DNA of 64,000 nt from Hofstenia miamia (GCA_004352715.1 SCFE01000020.1:1073049-1137048); one strand, 5' to 3'; positions 11,641-24,630 are shown, counted from the stretch's first letter. The notes: generated from the sequence alone by a model not told the origin. Program-made: numbers and translations.

Positions 11641-13159
11641 CTTATTTGTTTAGAGAAATGTGAACCTGTAAGTTTCATTTAGAATGCATCGCTTCTTCCA
11701 TTAAAATAAATCATTCAATAGCGGCAAATCAATTTCAATTTTCTAACTAACCTTTGAATCGGTCATTTGCATGCAATTATAAGGTTCTTTAGATGTAGGA
11801 ACTTTGGAAAATCTTTTCCAAAATAAGTAGAGCTTGCAGAAATGAATAAATGTTCGAAATTTAGAATACTTCATACTGTACACGTGTTTTTAATTGTTGT
11901 GGACTCCTTTATTTCACAATTTCGTTGCATTTGTTCCATTATAATGTATTATCGTGGACAAAATGACTCCACATATTTATATGCAGTTATAAATAAATAT
12001 TCACTGGCGCAGAGCACATATTATTACCATAGTCAGCGCCAACTTGAAATGTATTCTGTCTAAAATCAATGATTAGAAAATTTGCAATTCGAATACGAAT
12101 TTATCCAAATTATGAAATCTAATGCGATCCAATTTCCAAATTTCGATGTGGGATCAAGGAAACATAAATTCCAAGTTTTTAAAAAAATACATATCAATGG
12201 ATGTTTACTAACAGCTGTTGATCAGACCCCGTGGGTAAGTACCCAAACTCTCATTAATGTGATGGTCAACTATGAAACTAGTGGATACTAGGACTAGCAA
12301 GAGTTATTAAAGTGAAACAAACGTATTGTGAGCGTTTTTGGAACATGAAAAAACGCGAATTATGCAAATATATTATATGGTGATATTTCATAAAAGTTAT
12401 TTGGTTTGATGGAAATTTCATTCTTAGTGCAAAACTAGGTTAAAATTGTCTATTTAATTAATACATTTGAATTCAATTCAAAGAAAGACAATCATTAGGT
12501 AAAATCAAACACGATTTTGATAGTTTGCAGAAAAACTTCAAGCAATCCAGCACTCACACGTAAACTTCGAATAGTCTAATATTCTACTGGAAATCTCGAA
12601 TAAAGTTTTTTGCAAATCCAAAATTGTCATTTGAATTTTGAAGGCCTTAAACATTATATATTATTATTCATAAACTTTACTTTGTAACACATTTACAGCA
12701 ATACATACCCAGGCTGAAGTTGCTAACATTTTATTATTAGCCTAATATATAGTCGAAGTTTTTAGGTATTTTGCTCAAAAAATAATTGTTCTGGTGATTA
12801 CCTAGTAAATATTCTAGCGACTTCATTGTATATAATGAGTATTCAATTATCTTGCATTTCTCACAAATTAGCTCTATTCAAAGATATTAATTATTTATTT
12901 ATACTTGAATTACCATTTAAGGTTGGTTTTTGTTTGTTAAATATAATTTATTGATTGTATTTAAGAGCAATTTTCCAGGCTCATTTTTTAGGGTGGTGTC
13001 CACCTTTTTTTTCAAAAACTATCTAAGCATTATATGAAATTATGATTTTTTTTCGAACATAGCTATAAAAAAATCATATTTTTTCATAAAATAGAAACTT
13101 TTTTTTCAAAAATTGTCTGCTCTCCCATGACTGAAGAAAGACTAGATTTCATGTGTATA
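11641..13159. other. Non-coding, one isolated splice-donor-like site
   Basis: No gene recognised. An open frame at 12082-12291 crosses CCCCGTGG|GTAAGTACC at 12237, a good donor match, but no acceptor or family motif supports an exon. Confidence 0.4.
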
Positions 13160-13749
13160 CAGTCTGTTCCATAAGTCCCTACGTTTCAAATTACTACAAA
13201 CAGACATTATCTTATCCAATCAGAATCTGTGTGTTGTTTGGTATCAGGTTGTGCAGCAACCACCAAACACCATGGTCTGGGCTGCTATGGCAAAAGAATA
13301 TTTGATTGGCCCATTCTTTATTGAGGGTCGAATGGACAATTTCCCCAATGGTGGGTAGGGAAGTTCGGGCCCATCCCATGGCCTGCTCGGTCACCGGATT
13401 TAACGTCATGTGATAACGCTCTTTTGGGCATCATAAAAAAAGTTTACTGGCTGAAAAAGTAATATCAACTCAGGATCTGAAACAGGCAATTCGCAATGCT
13501 TTTGCTAACTTTAAAATGGAATCTCTTCCAAAGATACATGCACGTACTTTTCTTCGACTACAACTTTGCATTGATATTGATGGGTTGCAAGTCGACCCTT
13601 AGGTTTAGTCATTGTACTTGGATTACTTTTTGATGTTAGGTTTTGTTTGTTAAATATAGATGTATTGATTATATTAATGATAATCTCTGTTTGTATTACT
13701 GATTAAGTGCAGTAGTAATTTGAAACGTAGGGACTTATGGAATAAACTG
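13160..13749 (+). mobile_element. Degenerate mariner-like (IS630/Tc1) element
   Basis: The ends are inverted repeats with a perfect core of about 31 bases starting TTCCATAAGTCCCTACG at 13168. They are flanked by TA at 13158-13159 and by TTA just past the right end. Plus-strand coding remnants inside read MVWAAMAKEYLIGPFF and WPARSPDLTS, matching the mariner/IS630 region around the last catalytic acid, where families have WPPRSPDLTP and then a D. Stops and frameshifts break it, and most of the transposase is deleted, leaving about 590 bases. It could only move if supplied with transposase in trans. Confidence 0.8.
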
Positions 13750-15176
13750 TTAATATAAACCTTACGGTTTTTGTGAAGAACCTCATAGATCATTGCACTT
13801 TTTCAAAAAATGATTAGATTTTGCATAACTTGCAAATAAATACTCATTTTATAATAATTTTAAGCAAAATATTTGAACTGCCCCCGTTTGAAATTTCCTA
13901 GGACCGCGCCTAGAATTATCTCCTCAACACAGCGCATTATGTTGAATATTATTATTACATTCCTCAAACTAATCAAAAACATATTATTGCATTCAGCATT
14001 TCAAATGAGTATTTATTATGTTTTCAAAAAAAAACTGATATTGATAAATTTATATGAAGTGTAATTGAATGATTTTTGAGAAATGAAATATTCAAATATA
14101 TATGGGACGGGCCCTACCTTAGTTTATAATTTATACGGAAAATGAAGTAATTACTGAATTTTGGTCTTGTTTGTTTGGCATAAATATAATGAGCGCTCTA
14201 TATATGTTTGTCTCATCATACACATTAGTGACACTATTTTCAAATAAACGATTTGAGATGGCAGACGAAATAAAGGAAACTCTTAATTAGAATTGCTTGT
14301 CCTGTTTACATTGTTTATTTTGAACATAGTGATTGTTCAAATGAATCGCTTGAAACTATCCGTTTGTTTTTTGTAAAATCGTTCATATTTTTCAAAGCTA
14401 CACAAAATTGTTCTTCATCGATATTACAGACTTTAAACTAGCAATCTCGATAGCTATGAATATTGAATTTCTACTTAATTTTCGACATTGAATATGAAAT
14501 CAGTAGCTTTAAGTTGGGTGCTAAAATCAATAGCAAATATTCTAAGAAAATCTATATACAACTTATTGTTAAAGTTGCGCTTATTCTCCATTTAAAATTA
14601 TTAACGTCAATATGAAATGGTTCCTAAAGAGCAAGAACCTTTGTTAAAATAATTCTAGTTTCACAAAAAAATTATTTACTAAATATAAATTAAGATTTTT
14701 TAATTACTTGCATTAGAACAATTAATTCAAATTCGATAAAATTTCAATAAATTATAATAGTTTTACAATGCTCAATTGGTCAAAAAAGTCAACCGTTAAA
14801 ATATATATAATCCATTTGATTCTTAATCCTTTACAAAAAAAAATTTACAAGCGCTTAATCTTTAAGACAAATAATTTACATAATATCGTAACAACAATTT
14901 GATTTTTTTGCAATTCTATAATTCATTGTTGAAATTTATCTAAACTCTTCTGACAGTATTTAATTATATATTACACTCAATATTGAATTAGATTACTACA
15001 AAAGCTTGCACAAAATTTCACTAAACTGTTTTGCGTAATGACAAAAATACCGCATTCAAAAATTTCAATACCTTTATACATGTATACATTTAGATTTTAG
15101 CATAGTTTACATGTATTCCTTTAGAATTTAGCATAGTTTTTCCATTTTTTACTAAAACATGATAAAGTTCTAAGAA
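13750..15176. other. AT-rich intergenic, downstream of the receptor gene
   Basis: No gene recognised. The open frame at 13873-14064 has no motif. Confidence 0.45.
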
Positions 15177-15182
15177 TTTATT
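15177..15182 (-). promoter_or_regulatory. Poly(A) signal AATAAA of the LDLa-GPCR
   Basis: Minus-strand AATAAA lies about 104 bases after the receptor stop codon at 15286, a normal spacing for the 3' end of the transcript. Confidence 0.5.
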
Positions 15183-15285
15183 GATACACAAGGCTATACA
15201 AATATATTTGGGATAATAATGGGTTATAATATAATTTCAATAGTAATAATGAAACTTAGTAAACAATTGTGGTGGATTGAGGCCA

Positions 15286-17023
15286 TCAAGACTTAACTTT
15301 GACAATGAGGAAAAATTGAGCAACGGTTGACCGAATTTTCTCAGACAATATGATGTAAATCCATGGATTGACAGCGCTCATAAATACATAAAAATCTTCC
15401 GAGGTACGAAAAACAAACTTATCGATTTGAGATAATGAATAGATTCCCAATCTGTTGTATTTTTCATCATCTGTACTCCAGATAATAATTTCATGGTTTG
15501 CAGTTGGAGAAGTATATGGTTCCCTCACCATATACTCTTGAATTTGTCTTCCTTTATGGTAAATTAAAGGAAATGTAAAAATCAAGTATACAAAGTTACT
15601 CATTAGGCACACCAATGAAAATCTAATGCAAGCCCTCATCAGAGGTGTTTGATTTTCATTTTTAAGGCTTGAATCTATAATCAAGCCATAGATAACACTT
15701 TGTATAATAATTGGAATTGCAATAAAAGCGCTAATTTCCAAAACCTTGTTTAATAGATTTTTATAGCTGTCAAATTCCAGACTCTGGAACCAAGATTCAT
15801 CAATGGATAATTCATTGATGGAATATGCTTTCAGGAATCCATAGCTGCAGTGAAGATTGAAGTCATGGATAGCATATGGATAGATTGTAGATACAAACTC
15901 CCAAGTAGTCTGAACGACGAACCATATTGAAATAAGAATTGAAATTATGTCGAGTGTGAAAATAAATATTATCCGATTCCGTATAAGAAGGATGGATTTG
16001 GCTGCAATGGGGAATTTTATCATAATCCATCTTTCAAGTGCTAAGCCCACGAGGTTCCATTGTGAAATACAGAGGTTTAGGATGCGCAAAAAGTTAACAT
16101 AATAACAAACTCCGATGAAATCTGGGGTAAGTTGGTAAAATTTATTAAACCGCTTATTGCCATAGATTAATTTCCCCCAAAACGACTCGATAATTCTGAA
16201 TGTCATACGGAATATACACATACCTAAGTCTGTCAGTGCAAGATTCGAAATCAGAACGTAGTTGTAGTTTTTATTTTTATATTCATTATATCCATATCTT
16301 AGAATAATAATGTTTCCAATAACGCCAATGAACAATCCTATGAAATTGATTAGAAACATGCAGTACTTCACTAACTCGTGTGTGTCTTCATCAAGATGCA
16401 AAAAGATGTTCTCTTTCTCCTCATAGAGCGCTTCCCACTGGGGATTCTCACACAAGTTTTGTGTAGAGAATTTGTTCTTATATCGCTTAAGTTTTTCAGG
16501 AATAGATTTGGACAGACTGAATATTTCAACTGCAGAATTGTTATAGAACTTTTCTCTGTACAAGCCCATGTATATATTATTTAATATGTACTGTATTTGG
16601 GGATCATTGTAATAAAACCTTCTGCAAAACTTAGGAAGCAATTTTTGTTCAGCGCAATAATTTTCGTCTGAAAAATCTTCAATTATTCCATTACAATTTT
16701 CAATTCCATCACATCTGTCAGACATATTGTAGCACCATCCGGAATATGAACATGTAAACTGCGGACATTGACATTTTTCCTCATCGGATGAATCCATTTC
16801 CTCTATATTCTTGGCATTTCTTGGAGTGCAATCATTAATTCCATTGCATATTTTATTATTATCGATGCAAATATGCGAATTTTTACACATAAACTCCTGA
16901 CAAATTCCACAAGATTTCTTAAGTTCATCTTCTGCATTACTGCAATCCTGTTTACCGTCACATACCTGTGTTTGAGGAATACACATGCGAATGCCACTAC
17001 ATGCAAATTCATTTAATTCACAT
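15286..17023 (-). CDS. LDLa-GPCR last exon: three LDLa modules plus seven helices
   Basis: Residues are counted from the Met at 16986; the exon opens 12 codons earlier at CELNEFACSG, after acceptor TTAG|A. LDLa 1 ends at Cys26 (CDGKQDC), LDLa 2 spans Cys29-Cys72 and LDLa 3 spans Cys74-Cys111 (CDGIENC). A linker of about 95 residues without leucine-rich repeats follows. Helices: TM1 207-230 (GNIII, Asn225), TM2 244-262 (NLALTDL), TM3 298-320 ending in ERW in place of DRY, TM4 338-360, TM5 416-437, TM6 455-476, TM7 530-548 with NPWIY (NPxxY). TM6 lacks the usual CWxP. The tail is short, ending at residue 566. This is a class A receptor; the ligand is unknown. Lymnaea GRL101 and the relaxin receptors also join LDLa to a class A core, but they carry leucine-rich repeats. 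Confidence 0.9.
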
Positions 17024-17411
17024 CTAACTAAAATACTTTTCTAATATTCTAAAGTTAATATGAATTATAACTAAGTAAAATATTTATTAGATAATGTCAA
17101 TACCCAAACCTATTTTGTTAAGCAAGGGGTTAATGAAGAATAATGTGATGCATAGCAGTCGCGCCTGCACGCATTGATTATTACGATTAATGATATGGAT
17201 ACCTTGTCATGCTTTCCATAGTGTGATGTCTTAATTAAGATTTATTGACACCAGTCTCACTTAATACTACGAAATTAACTTCCAGTACCATTCTGTGATA
17301 GTACCATAATAATTTCAACTTCCAATGTTCCATGTTGTCCAAATTTAGTAAACCTTTGGAATACTATTCTGAAATGCGTTTTCAATGTTTCATTAATTAT
17401 CCAAGCCTCAT

Positions 17412-17417
17412 TTTATT
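17412..17417 (-). promoter_or_regulatory. Poly(A) signal behind the truncated receptor copy
   Basis: Minus-strand GGGAATAAAATG lies about 111 bases past the stop of the truncated copy at 17528. It could end a short transcript before the full-length last exon is reached. The same bases are also present upstream of the duplicate. Confidence 0.35.
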
Positions 17418-17527
17418 CCCAATTCCACTGAAGTACTTTCCCGCATACTGCTGAAGAGACCTACTTGAAGTCTTGATTATATAATAATCAGTGCTTTCAA
17501 ATCAAATTTTCAAATTTCTACAAAAAC

Positions 17528-18236
17528 TCAATAACGCCAATGAAATAATCCTATAAAATTGATTAGAAACATGCAGTACTTCACTAACTCGTGTGTGTCT
17601 TCATCAAGATGCAAAAAGATGTTCTCTTTCTCCTCATACAGCGCTTCCCACTGAGGGTTCTCACACAAGTTTTGTGTAGAGAATTTGTTTTTATATCGTT
17701 TTAGTTTTTCAGGAATGGATTTGGACAGACTGAATATTTCAACTGCAGAATTGTTATAGAACTTTTCTCTGTACAAGCCCATGTATATATTATTTAATAT
17801 GTACTGTATTTGGGGATCATTGTAATAAAACCTTCTGCAAAACTTAGGAAGCAATTTTTGTTCAGCGCAATAATTTTCATCTGAATAATCTTCAATTATT
17901 CCATTACAATTTTCAATTCCATCACATCTGTCAGACATATTGTAGCACCATCCGGAATATGAACATGTAAACTGCGGACATTGACAATATTCCTCATCAG
18001 ATGCATCCATTTCCTCTTTATTCTTGGCATTTCTTGGAGTGCAATCATTAATTCCATTACATATTTTATTATTATCTATGCAAATCTCAGAGCTTTCGCA
18101 CATAAACTCTTGACAAATTCCACAAGATTTCTTAAGTTCATCCTCTGCATTATTGCAATCCTGTTTACCGTCACATACCTGTGTTTGAGGAATACACATG
18201 CGAATGCCACTACATGCAAATTCATTTAATTCACAT
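17528..18236 (-). CDS. Truncated duplicate of the receptor exon, stops in helix 1
   Basis: A tandem copy of the receptor exon, with the acceptor TTAG|A kept at 18236. It encodes the same three LDLa modules and linker, with changes such as CESSEIC for CKNSHIC and DASDEEYC for DSSDEEKC. All LDLa cysteines are kept. In helix 1 an extra T shifts the frame, so NFIGLF is followed by HWRY and a stop, and helices 2-7 are absent. The duplication breakpoint falls just after this. The copy lies between the 20498 exon and the full last exon, so splicing into the nearest acceptor would give a receptor ectodomain without a membrane core. It is either an alternative soluble form or a pseudo-exon. Confidence 0.7.
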
Positions 18237-19260
18237 CTAACTAAAATACTTTTCTANTTTCAACTGCAGAATTGTTATAGAACTTTTCTCTGTACAAGCC
18301 CATGTATATATTATTTAATATATACTGTATTTGGGGATCATTGTAATAAAACTTTCTACAAAACTTAGGAAGCAATTTTTGTTCAGCGCAATAATTTTCG
18401 TCTGAAAAATCTTCAATTATTCTATTACAATTTTCAATTCCATCACATCTGTCAGACATATTGTAGCACCATCCGGAATATGAACATGTAAACTGCGGAC
18501 ATTGACAATATTCCTCATCAGATGCATCCATTTCCTCTTTATTCTTGGCATTTCTTGGAGTGCAATCATTAATTCCATTACATATTTTATTATTATCTAT
18601 GCAAATCTCAGAGCTTTCGCACATAAACTCTTGACAAATTCCACAAGATTTCTTAAGTTCATCCTCTGCATTATTGCAATCCTGTTTACCGTCACATACC
18701 TGTGTTTGAGGAATACACATGCGAATGCCACTACATGCAAATTCATTTAATTCACATCTAACTAAAATACTTTTCTAATATTCTAAAGTTAATATGAATT
18801 ATAACTAAGTAAAATATTTATTAGATAATGTCAATACCCAAACCTATTTTGTTAAGCAAGGGGTTAATGAAGAATAATGTGATGCATAGCAGTCGCGCCT
18901 GCACGCATTGATTATTACGATTAATGATATGGATACCTTGTCATGCTTTCCATAGTGTGATGTCTTAATTAAGATTTATTGACACCAGTCTCACTTAATA
19001 CTACGAAATTAACTTCCAGTACCATTCTGTGATAGTACCATGATAATTTCAACTTCCAATGTTCCATGTTGTCCAAATTTAGTAAACCTTTGGAATACTA
19101 TTCTGAAATGCGTGGTCAATGTTTCATTAATTATCCAAGCCTCATTTTATTCCCAATTCCACTGAAGTATTTCCCGCATACTGCTGAAGAGACCTACTTG
19201 CAGTCTTGATTATATAATAATCAGTGCTTTCAAATCAAATTTTCAAATTTCTACAAAAAT
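17529..19260 (-). repeat. Tandem duplication of the receptor exon and its upstream intron
   Basis: It repeats 16318-17528, which holds the end of TM1, the ectodomain exon and about 490 bases of intron (CTAAAGTTAATATGAATTAT onward). The first unit is 1211 bases. The second is longer only because of the join at 18257; with the overlap removed (17529-17736 plus 18258-19260) it is also 1211 bases. Confidence 0.85.
18258..18757 (-). repeat. Repeated piece of the truncated copy after a single N
   Basis: Starts mid-exon (TTTCAACTGCAG) directly after the single N at 18257 and repeats 17737-18236. The two differ by about six bases, all near the helix-side end; the other 350 or so bases look identical. 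It shares the truncated copy's distinctive changes against the full exon. It is most likely an unmerged allelic overlap between contigs and not a third gene copy. Confidence 0.75.
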
Positions 19261-20497
19261 TCAAACACTTAAATCAAATAATTAAGAAATTGAAAATTCA
19301 AATTTCAAGCAAAATTTTGAAAGCTAACTTTGATAATCAAATTTGGGTTTATTTAATTTATACAATATTTTGTTTTGGAAAAAATATAATTATAAGATTT
19401 AACAATTTTTAGTGTGGTGCATTATTATTAAAATTACTTTGTTAAATATTATAAATAATAACGTCTGACAAGCACTAATAATGGCTTTATATATTCATTC
19501 ACTTAAATAAAACTCTAGGATTTATTCACTTGGCATGTTTGATAATTGAGCTAACAATGAACACATTTTGCAAACTTTCATGGCTATTCTGTTTTGCTGG
19601 AATAATTAAGAGATCAATTTCAACCTTTTTAAGAATGACAGGTCATATATACTACAAATTTGATGTATCTGTGTAATAAGCACAATAATCTTATTATCTT
19701 TTCTATATAGCGAAGGGTCTATGTATGTTGAAGTTATGTTCTAGTATGCACCCCATATTGTAAAAAAATATAGCTAAGATTTGTGCAAGTGGGGTTGCGC
19801 CTACATTATTGCTAATTTGTATATCGAATTACACCTAACAGACTAATAAATATACATTTCTTTTGTATGTAGGAATTATTTTTACGAAATATCAAATTTG
19901 AAATCAAACTTCAAATCAAAGTTTGAATTAAAAAATAACCAAACTTTCAAATTAAAATATGAAAGGTATTCAAATTTCAAACTTTGAAAGCCTTGATAAT
20001 AATTATGAATAATCTAATTACGAAAGTGTGTATCTATGAAAAACACAAGTCGAATAAAAAATAATGTCGATATAGAATTTATAATTGCCGTCTGCCTATT
20101 CGAAAAAAAAGCACGTTGAGTGCATTTAGTGTTTAAATGATTTTCTTCTCGCTCTGTAATATTTAGATTCAACAAGATTTCAAAAAATGTGCGTTTGTTG
20201 TACAACACGTTTGTAGTACGTAAATACGTAAATATTTAATTTCTCAAAAGGCAGTACATGTTTTTAAAAGGATTAGGACGAGCCGTGCACGCCCCTCCAA
20301 TCTAAGATTGCTGGATCCGCTCTGGTAATTATATTACGTAACAACTAAAAAATCCAATTTGCATTACACCCCTACACAGCATATAGATGTCTATGTAGTT
20401 TACATAGAAAGTTTCAATTTTTCGTAAAAATTGTTATAACTAAGTGAAATACATTCATTTAGAAATATTCAAAATAGCATGGATGTATAATACTCAC
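19261..20497. other. Intron of the receptor gene
   Basis: AT-rich, with a dispersed R2 repeat at 20100-20335. No LDLa codons were seen on the minus strand. Confidence 0.5.
20100..20335 (+). repeat. Dispersed repeat family R2, copy 2
   Basis: Aligned by eye to 11392-11640. It ends in CACGCCCCTCC and a TGGATCC stretch comparable to TGGATCA in copy 1. It sits within an intron of the LDLa-GPCR. Confidence 0.5.
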
Positions 20498-20559
20498 AAA
20501 TCTTCACAGTTTTGTTCGTCTTCTCCAAAGCAATCATCAATGCCATCACATATTGCATC
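20498..20559 (-). CDS. Small LDLa exon of the receptor gene
   Basis: A 62-base exon between acceptor CTTTAG and donor GTGAGT. It reads DAICDGIDDCFGEDEQNC and then ED, the calcium-binding half of an LDLa (CDGxxDC...DE..C). It starts in phase 0 and leaves two bases (TT), which with the A of the 17023 or 18236 acceptor make a Leu codon. It is too short to stand out by length; the LDLa motif and both consensus borders identify it. Confidence 0.75.
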
Positions 20560-20697
20560 CTAAAGCACAACCGGTGAAAGTTATGAAGCTGAATATACTA
20601 TATACTTTATTACAAGATTTTTTTCAAGGAACAAACCACAAAACTTTCCCTTAGCGGAATTTAACTTGAATCATGTTTTCTTTATTTAGAAATTTGT

Positions 20698-20746
20698 AGA
20701 TAGATAGATAAATAGATAGACAGATACAGATAGAGAGATACATAAA
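20698..20746. repeat. (GATA)n-type microsatellite
   Basis: Imperfect GATA/GACA/GATAA units inside the receptor gene intron. Confidence 0.85.
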
Positions 20747-21438
20747 AAGATATGTCGAAAACATTGTTGCTGTTCTTATTCATTAAAAAAAACTTTGGAT
20801 ATTTGCATTTTCGAATTATGAATACCATTTATAAATTTCTCAACAGAGGCCTGTCAGCTTCGAGTTTCCAGACTATAATCAATGTGAGTTTGAAAATTTA
20901 ATGGCGTTTACTTAGGCTAACGATTTTTTCTAATAACGATCCATCCTCTACATTCACACAAATTGTGTGAAAATCAAATAATGTAGATAAAATAAACGAT
21001 TAAAATAACTGTGACCCCAGAGACAAACATGTTTAGAAATTTAAACTGAAAATTGATACTGCAACAAATGCATGTCCTGGCGACTCTTCGTGGAAATACT
21101 ATCAATTAAAAATTTATAGCTAAAGTAATTGTATCGTTACGTTTACAGATTTTAGGTTAAAGTACTCGAAACAATATTTATGTTAGAAGTTAATTAGCGA
21201 TCATTAAATCGCGGGTACACTATTCAGTTCACAGCTGGAGAAGGGTTACATGATGTGACCCATCAGTATTATGACTCATGATTCATGTGACCCGTGCTTT
21301 TAAAGTCCTGAGCTGACCCATCGTTTTATGAGACACCTAGCACATAACTACATTTTATCTTGAAAAAATGCAACAATAAAACTTTTATTTAAATAAAGGT
21401 ATTTTTGTAGGCCTTAAGGACAATGCAGAAAGTCTCAC

Positions 21439-21480
21439 CTGCCTCGATGCATTGCATTGCGCTGTACAGTAATAATATTT
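21439..21480 (-). CDS. Micro-exon completing an LDLa module
   Basis: A 42-base, 14-codon exon between TTTGCAG and GTGAGA. It reads KYYYCTAQCNASRQ. Joined in phase 0 to the 20498-20559 exon it gives YYC-x3-C-x8-CDGIDDC-x6-C, that is, five of the six LDLa cysteines. The first Cys must come from an exon not found upstream. Confidence rests on matching phase and motif on both sides. Confidence 0.6.
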
Positions 21481-23396
21481 CTGCAAACACAAATTAGTAT
21501 TTTAATGTTGGTAATGATAATCGTGAGTTAGAAATATTCATGACTGTAACCCATCTGACCCATTGACCCATGTGTCACTGACCGTGTTCAGGTCTGATCA
21601 AGATTCATAAATTTTTGTGCCATAACTGTTCCGAAAAAATATTTTCTAATAATATCAAATAAAACTAATTCTAATTCACATATTTTTATAGTGGATTCGA
21701 GTGGCACGCTATCAGTTCGTAGCATAAAAAGAAGAGTTCTCCTGATACATCAGTGTGCCATGGTTAAGGCACTAGGGTACCACGGCCTTAAAGTGTTATG
21801 TATTTACTTAAAGTATAAGCCCAAATGTTGTTCTGAAGCATTGTTTCGATTTAAACTCTTATTCTATAAATAAATTCTTTCCAAAAAAAGTTATTTGAAT
21901 TGAATAAATATAAAATTCAACGAATACCTTAAAGCCCAAATTTTTTGTTGATGCAGCAGTGGCTGTTTTTTCTAACTACAAATGAAGCATTAATTTAGTT
22001 TACCACATTTACATGGATATTCACCAAAATAAAGCAGCAAAATACATTGATTTTTTTCAAAGACTTGATGAGATTAGCTGAAATATAATCTAAGTTATGA
22101 TTGAAAAAAATACTTTGTCGTCTTTGCGAACTCTTTTTCTACTAGCATTAATTTACGCTAACAAACCGCTTAGTCCACAATCTTAACAATTTTATCCAAG
22201 CCAGTTAAGAAATATTCATTGTTCTTATCAATAAGAAATCCAATTTTTGCAAAAACATTTAAATTCTTAGCATGACTAAATTTCAGATAATTAAGCGGTC
22301 AAATAGAAAAGGAAATAACAACTGAGATCAAATATTTTGCATTCTGAAGCATGAATGGCAAGCGAAAAGACAGAGATCGTCAGTTCTGGCAGAATCTGTG
22401 AAAGGTCGCGAATTTAAAATGAAAGAGAAAGAAGAGACAATTGTCTATCTTGTAGTATTATTAGATTTTAAATATCTTGGTTAGCTCGTAAGTTATAAGC
22501 GCTTAAACAATTTTTGAGGAAGCCATCAGAGATTTGGAGAAACCCCTAGTAGTTACACATATAAGTATAATGATATCTTAGAATAAAATATTCATAATTA
22601 TTATAATAACACAAGTTTAAAATCGTAAAGTAAATACCCTCTAACAATATCAACATCTGAAAAGTGTTTGAAACCCGATTTGCTTGCAAAAGTTTCGGGA
22701 TTTTGCACATTGGAAAAAACAATCGTTGAAAGCATTGAATTTACAAAAAGACACTCTGAATATACATTGAAAGAAGAACTAGTGAGTACCACAAGTAGTT
22801 CTTCGACAAATTATGGAGGCACTGTTTGTATTTAACTGAAAATATTTTCGATAATTCGATGCTAATCTCACTAGAAAAATTAAATTACACTAGTAATTTG
22901 TTAAGGAAGATCTTGAGGATTAAATTATTATTCATTTGGAGAGAACCAGCGTAGGGAATAATAAAGCTTATTCTAATGTTTTCATAAATCATTTGATAAT
23001 GAAAAGGATTGCTGCAAATGAAATAGAGAATAATTGATATATATGAACCAAATTATTCTTGATCGTTTCAGTTTCCATTTTTCCTATGATGCAAGTTTTG
23101 CGCTAATGAGATAGTAGAGATAATGAAGGCATTGAAAAATGAGATTCTTTGCAAGAGTAACTTCACTACAGCTACTATCTGCCTAACAAAATTCTCCAAT
23201 TCTACCAAATCGACCTTTACAAAAGTTGCACTTCGTACAAAAAACGCTTCAGCAATCATCTGCTTTTATGCAAAAATCAATTTTTGGGGCCACGGTTTTC
23301 CCACAACAAGTAAATATGGATGATTCACAATATTTGAAGCAGTACGAATCATCTCGTAAGCAGGAAGCTCTTTTACTTATTCAAATTGGTTCTTCA

Positions 23397-23510
23397 TTAT
23401 AAGTTCAAAAAACTGCCGTATTTTTCGCAGCAGTTATTTGAGTTAGGACACGTAAATCGAAGCCCCGTGCAGGTATTCAGTGGCTCTGCAGATATTCCAC
23501 AAAGGAAGCA
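23397..23510 (-). other. Cys-rich open stretch, unassigned
   Basis: Minus-strand codons read FLCGISAEPLNTC, then GLRFTCPNSNNCCEKYG and a stop at 23397. C-x4-F-x-C-x5-C resembles the first half of an LDLa and it lies in the receptor gene, but no donor follows and no CDG half is joined. Further minus-strand frames (ELPAYEMIRTASN, VVGKPWPQK) follow at 23270-23390 in another frame. It could be a decayed coding exon of another protein. Confidence 0.2.
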
Positions 23511-24597
23511 GTAATACTATGCACTAACCTACCACCAATATCCATTAGATTTGTGAATTTGTGAATGACGTAAAAAATTAGACGTATTTTAATTATTGTA
23601 TCCAGTTGAAATCACAAGCTGTAAGCATGAAGCTTTTGTTCAAAAATGTGATTTGAAAATTATTCATAAACATACTTCCAACATTATAAGAATATATTCA
23701 TGTTACAATTTACAAAAAACTTTTTGGATACCATTTTTGCGCCATTTTTTGAATTTTATCTAAATTGTGAGATATTGTATGCACACTTCAATAAAGCACT
23801 GGCATCACTTCGTGGAAACAAAAAACCGACATTGCTTGTGATTGATCAAGAACCCAATATTCAAAATGTATGCATCGATTTATTGTATAATCTATTGTTA
23901 TATTTCGCATTTTAATTTCGCATTTTGAAGAAAACAAAAATAAAAAATTGGTCTCCTTGCCAAGCTTATCCATTGGACAGACTATTCTGTCAAATCCAAC
24001 CCAATCCATTAAAAAAATTCTAGAATCTTCCTATTGGAATCCAAGAAACACAACACGTATTTGATATCAAATAGGTTTTATTTAAATACAATACACGTCT
24101 TTATTTGAAGCAGTTCTGGACACCAATTATCCTATAGTCAAAAAACGTCATTCTCAAAGGCGAAAGCCATCATGCTAATGTGTCTATATATTCCCGAGTC
24201 AGGTTTCAATTATAAGGTATGTTTTCCTCTTTGGTGCTAGTGAAAAGAGATCTTTCAACAAATATTGCGATATTCTAACTCAAAAATGTAAAATCATCAC
24301 AGAAGAAAACTTTGGCTATTCACCTATTTATTTTATGCAATAATTGGAATTTGAATTTACTTTAAATTGACTAAACCGCGTTCTTTTGTTTTAGGAAAAG
24401 TACAGCACTACTTGTTGAATTTTTGCAAACGGAATGTTCGTGCAATAATAATAATATAATATTATAAAGTGACTGCGACTATCCACAAACTCTACCCATC
24501 CGGAATACGATGGTCACACAAACTTGTCAACGAGCCAAGCTTCTGACAAGCCGAGCCGAAGCGATCTTGAGCAGAGTATTGGATATTCAACGAGCCC

Positions 24598-24601
<4 letters not shown>

Positions 24602-24630
<29 letters not shown>

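Noticed and set aside
16378-16584. Plus-strand frames across 16378-18750 and 25920-26689
   Set aside because: They are antisense shadows of the LDLa coding exons.
21928-21975. 48-base minus-strand exon candidate (LEKTATAASTKNLGFK) with TTGTAG acceptor and AAG|GTATTC donor
   Set aside because: Phase 0 to 0 fits the receptor gene, but it lacks the Cys needed before KYYYC and has no LDLa motif; the borders alone are weak.
23700-23915. Plus-strand frame with LLVIDQEPNIQN
   Set aside because: A hint of a transposase-like VID motif only; no second motif or terminal repeats.
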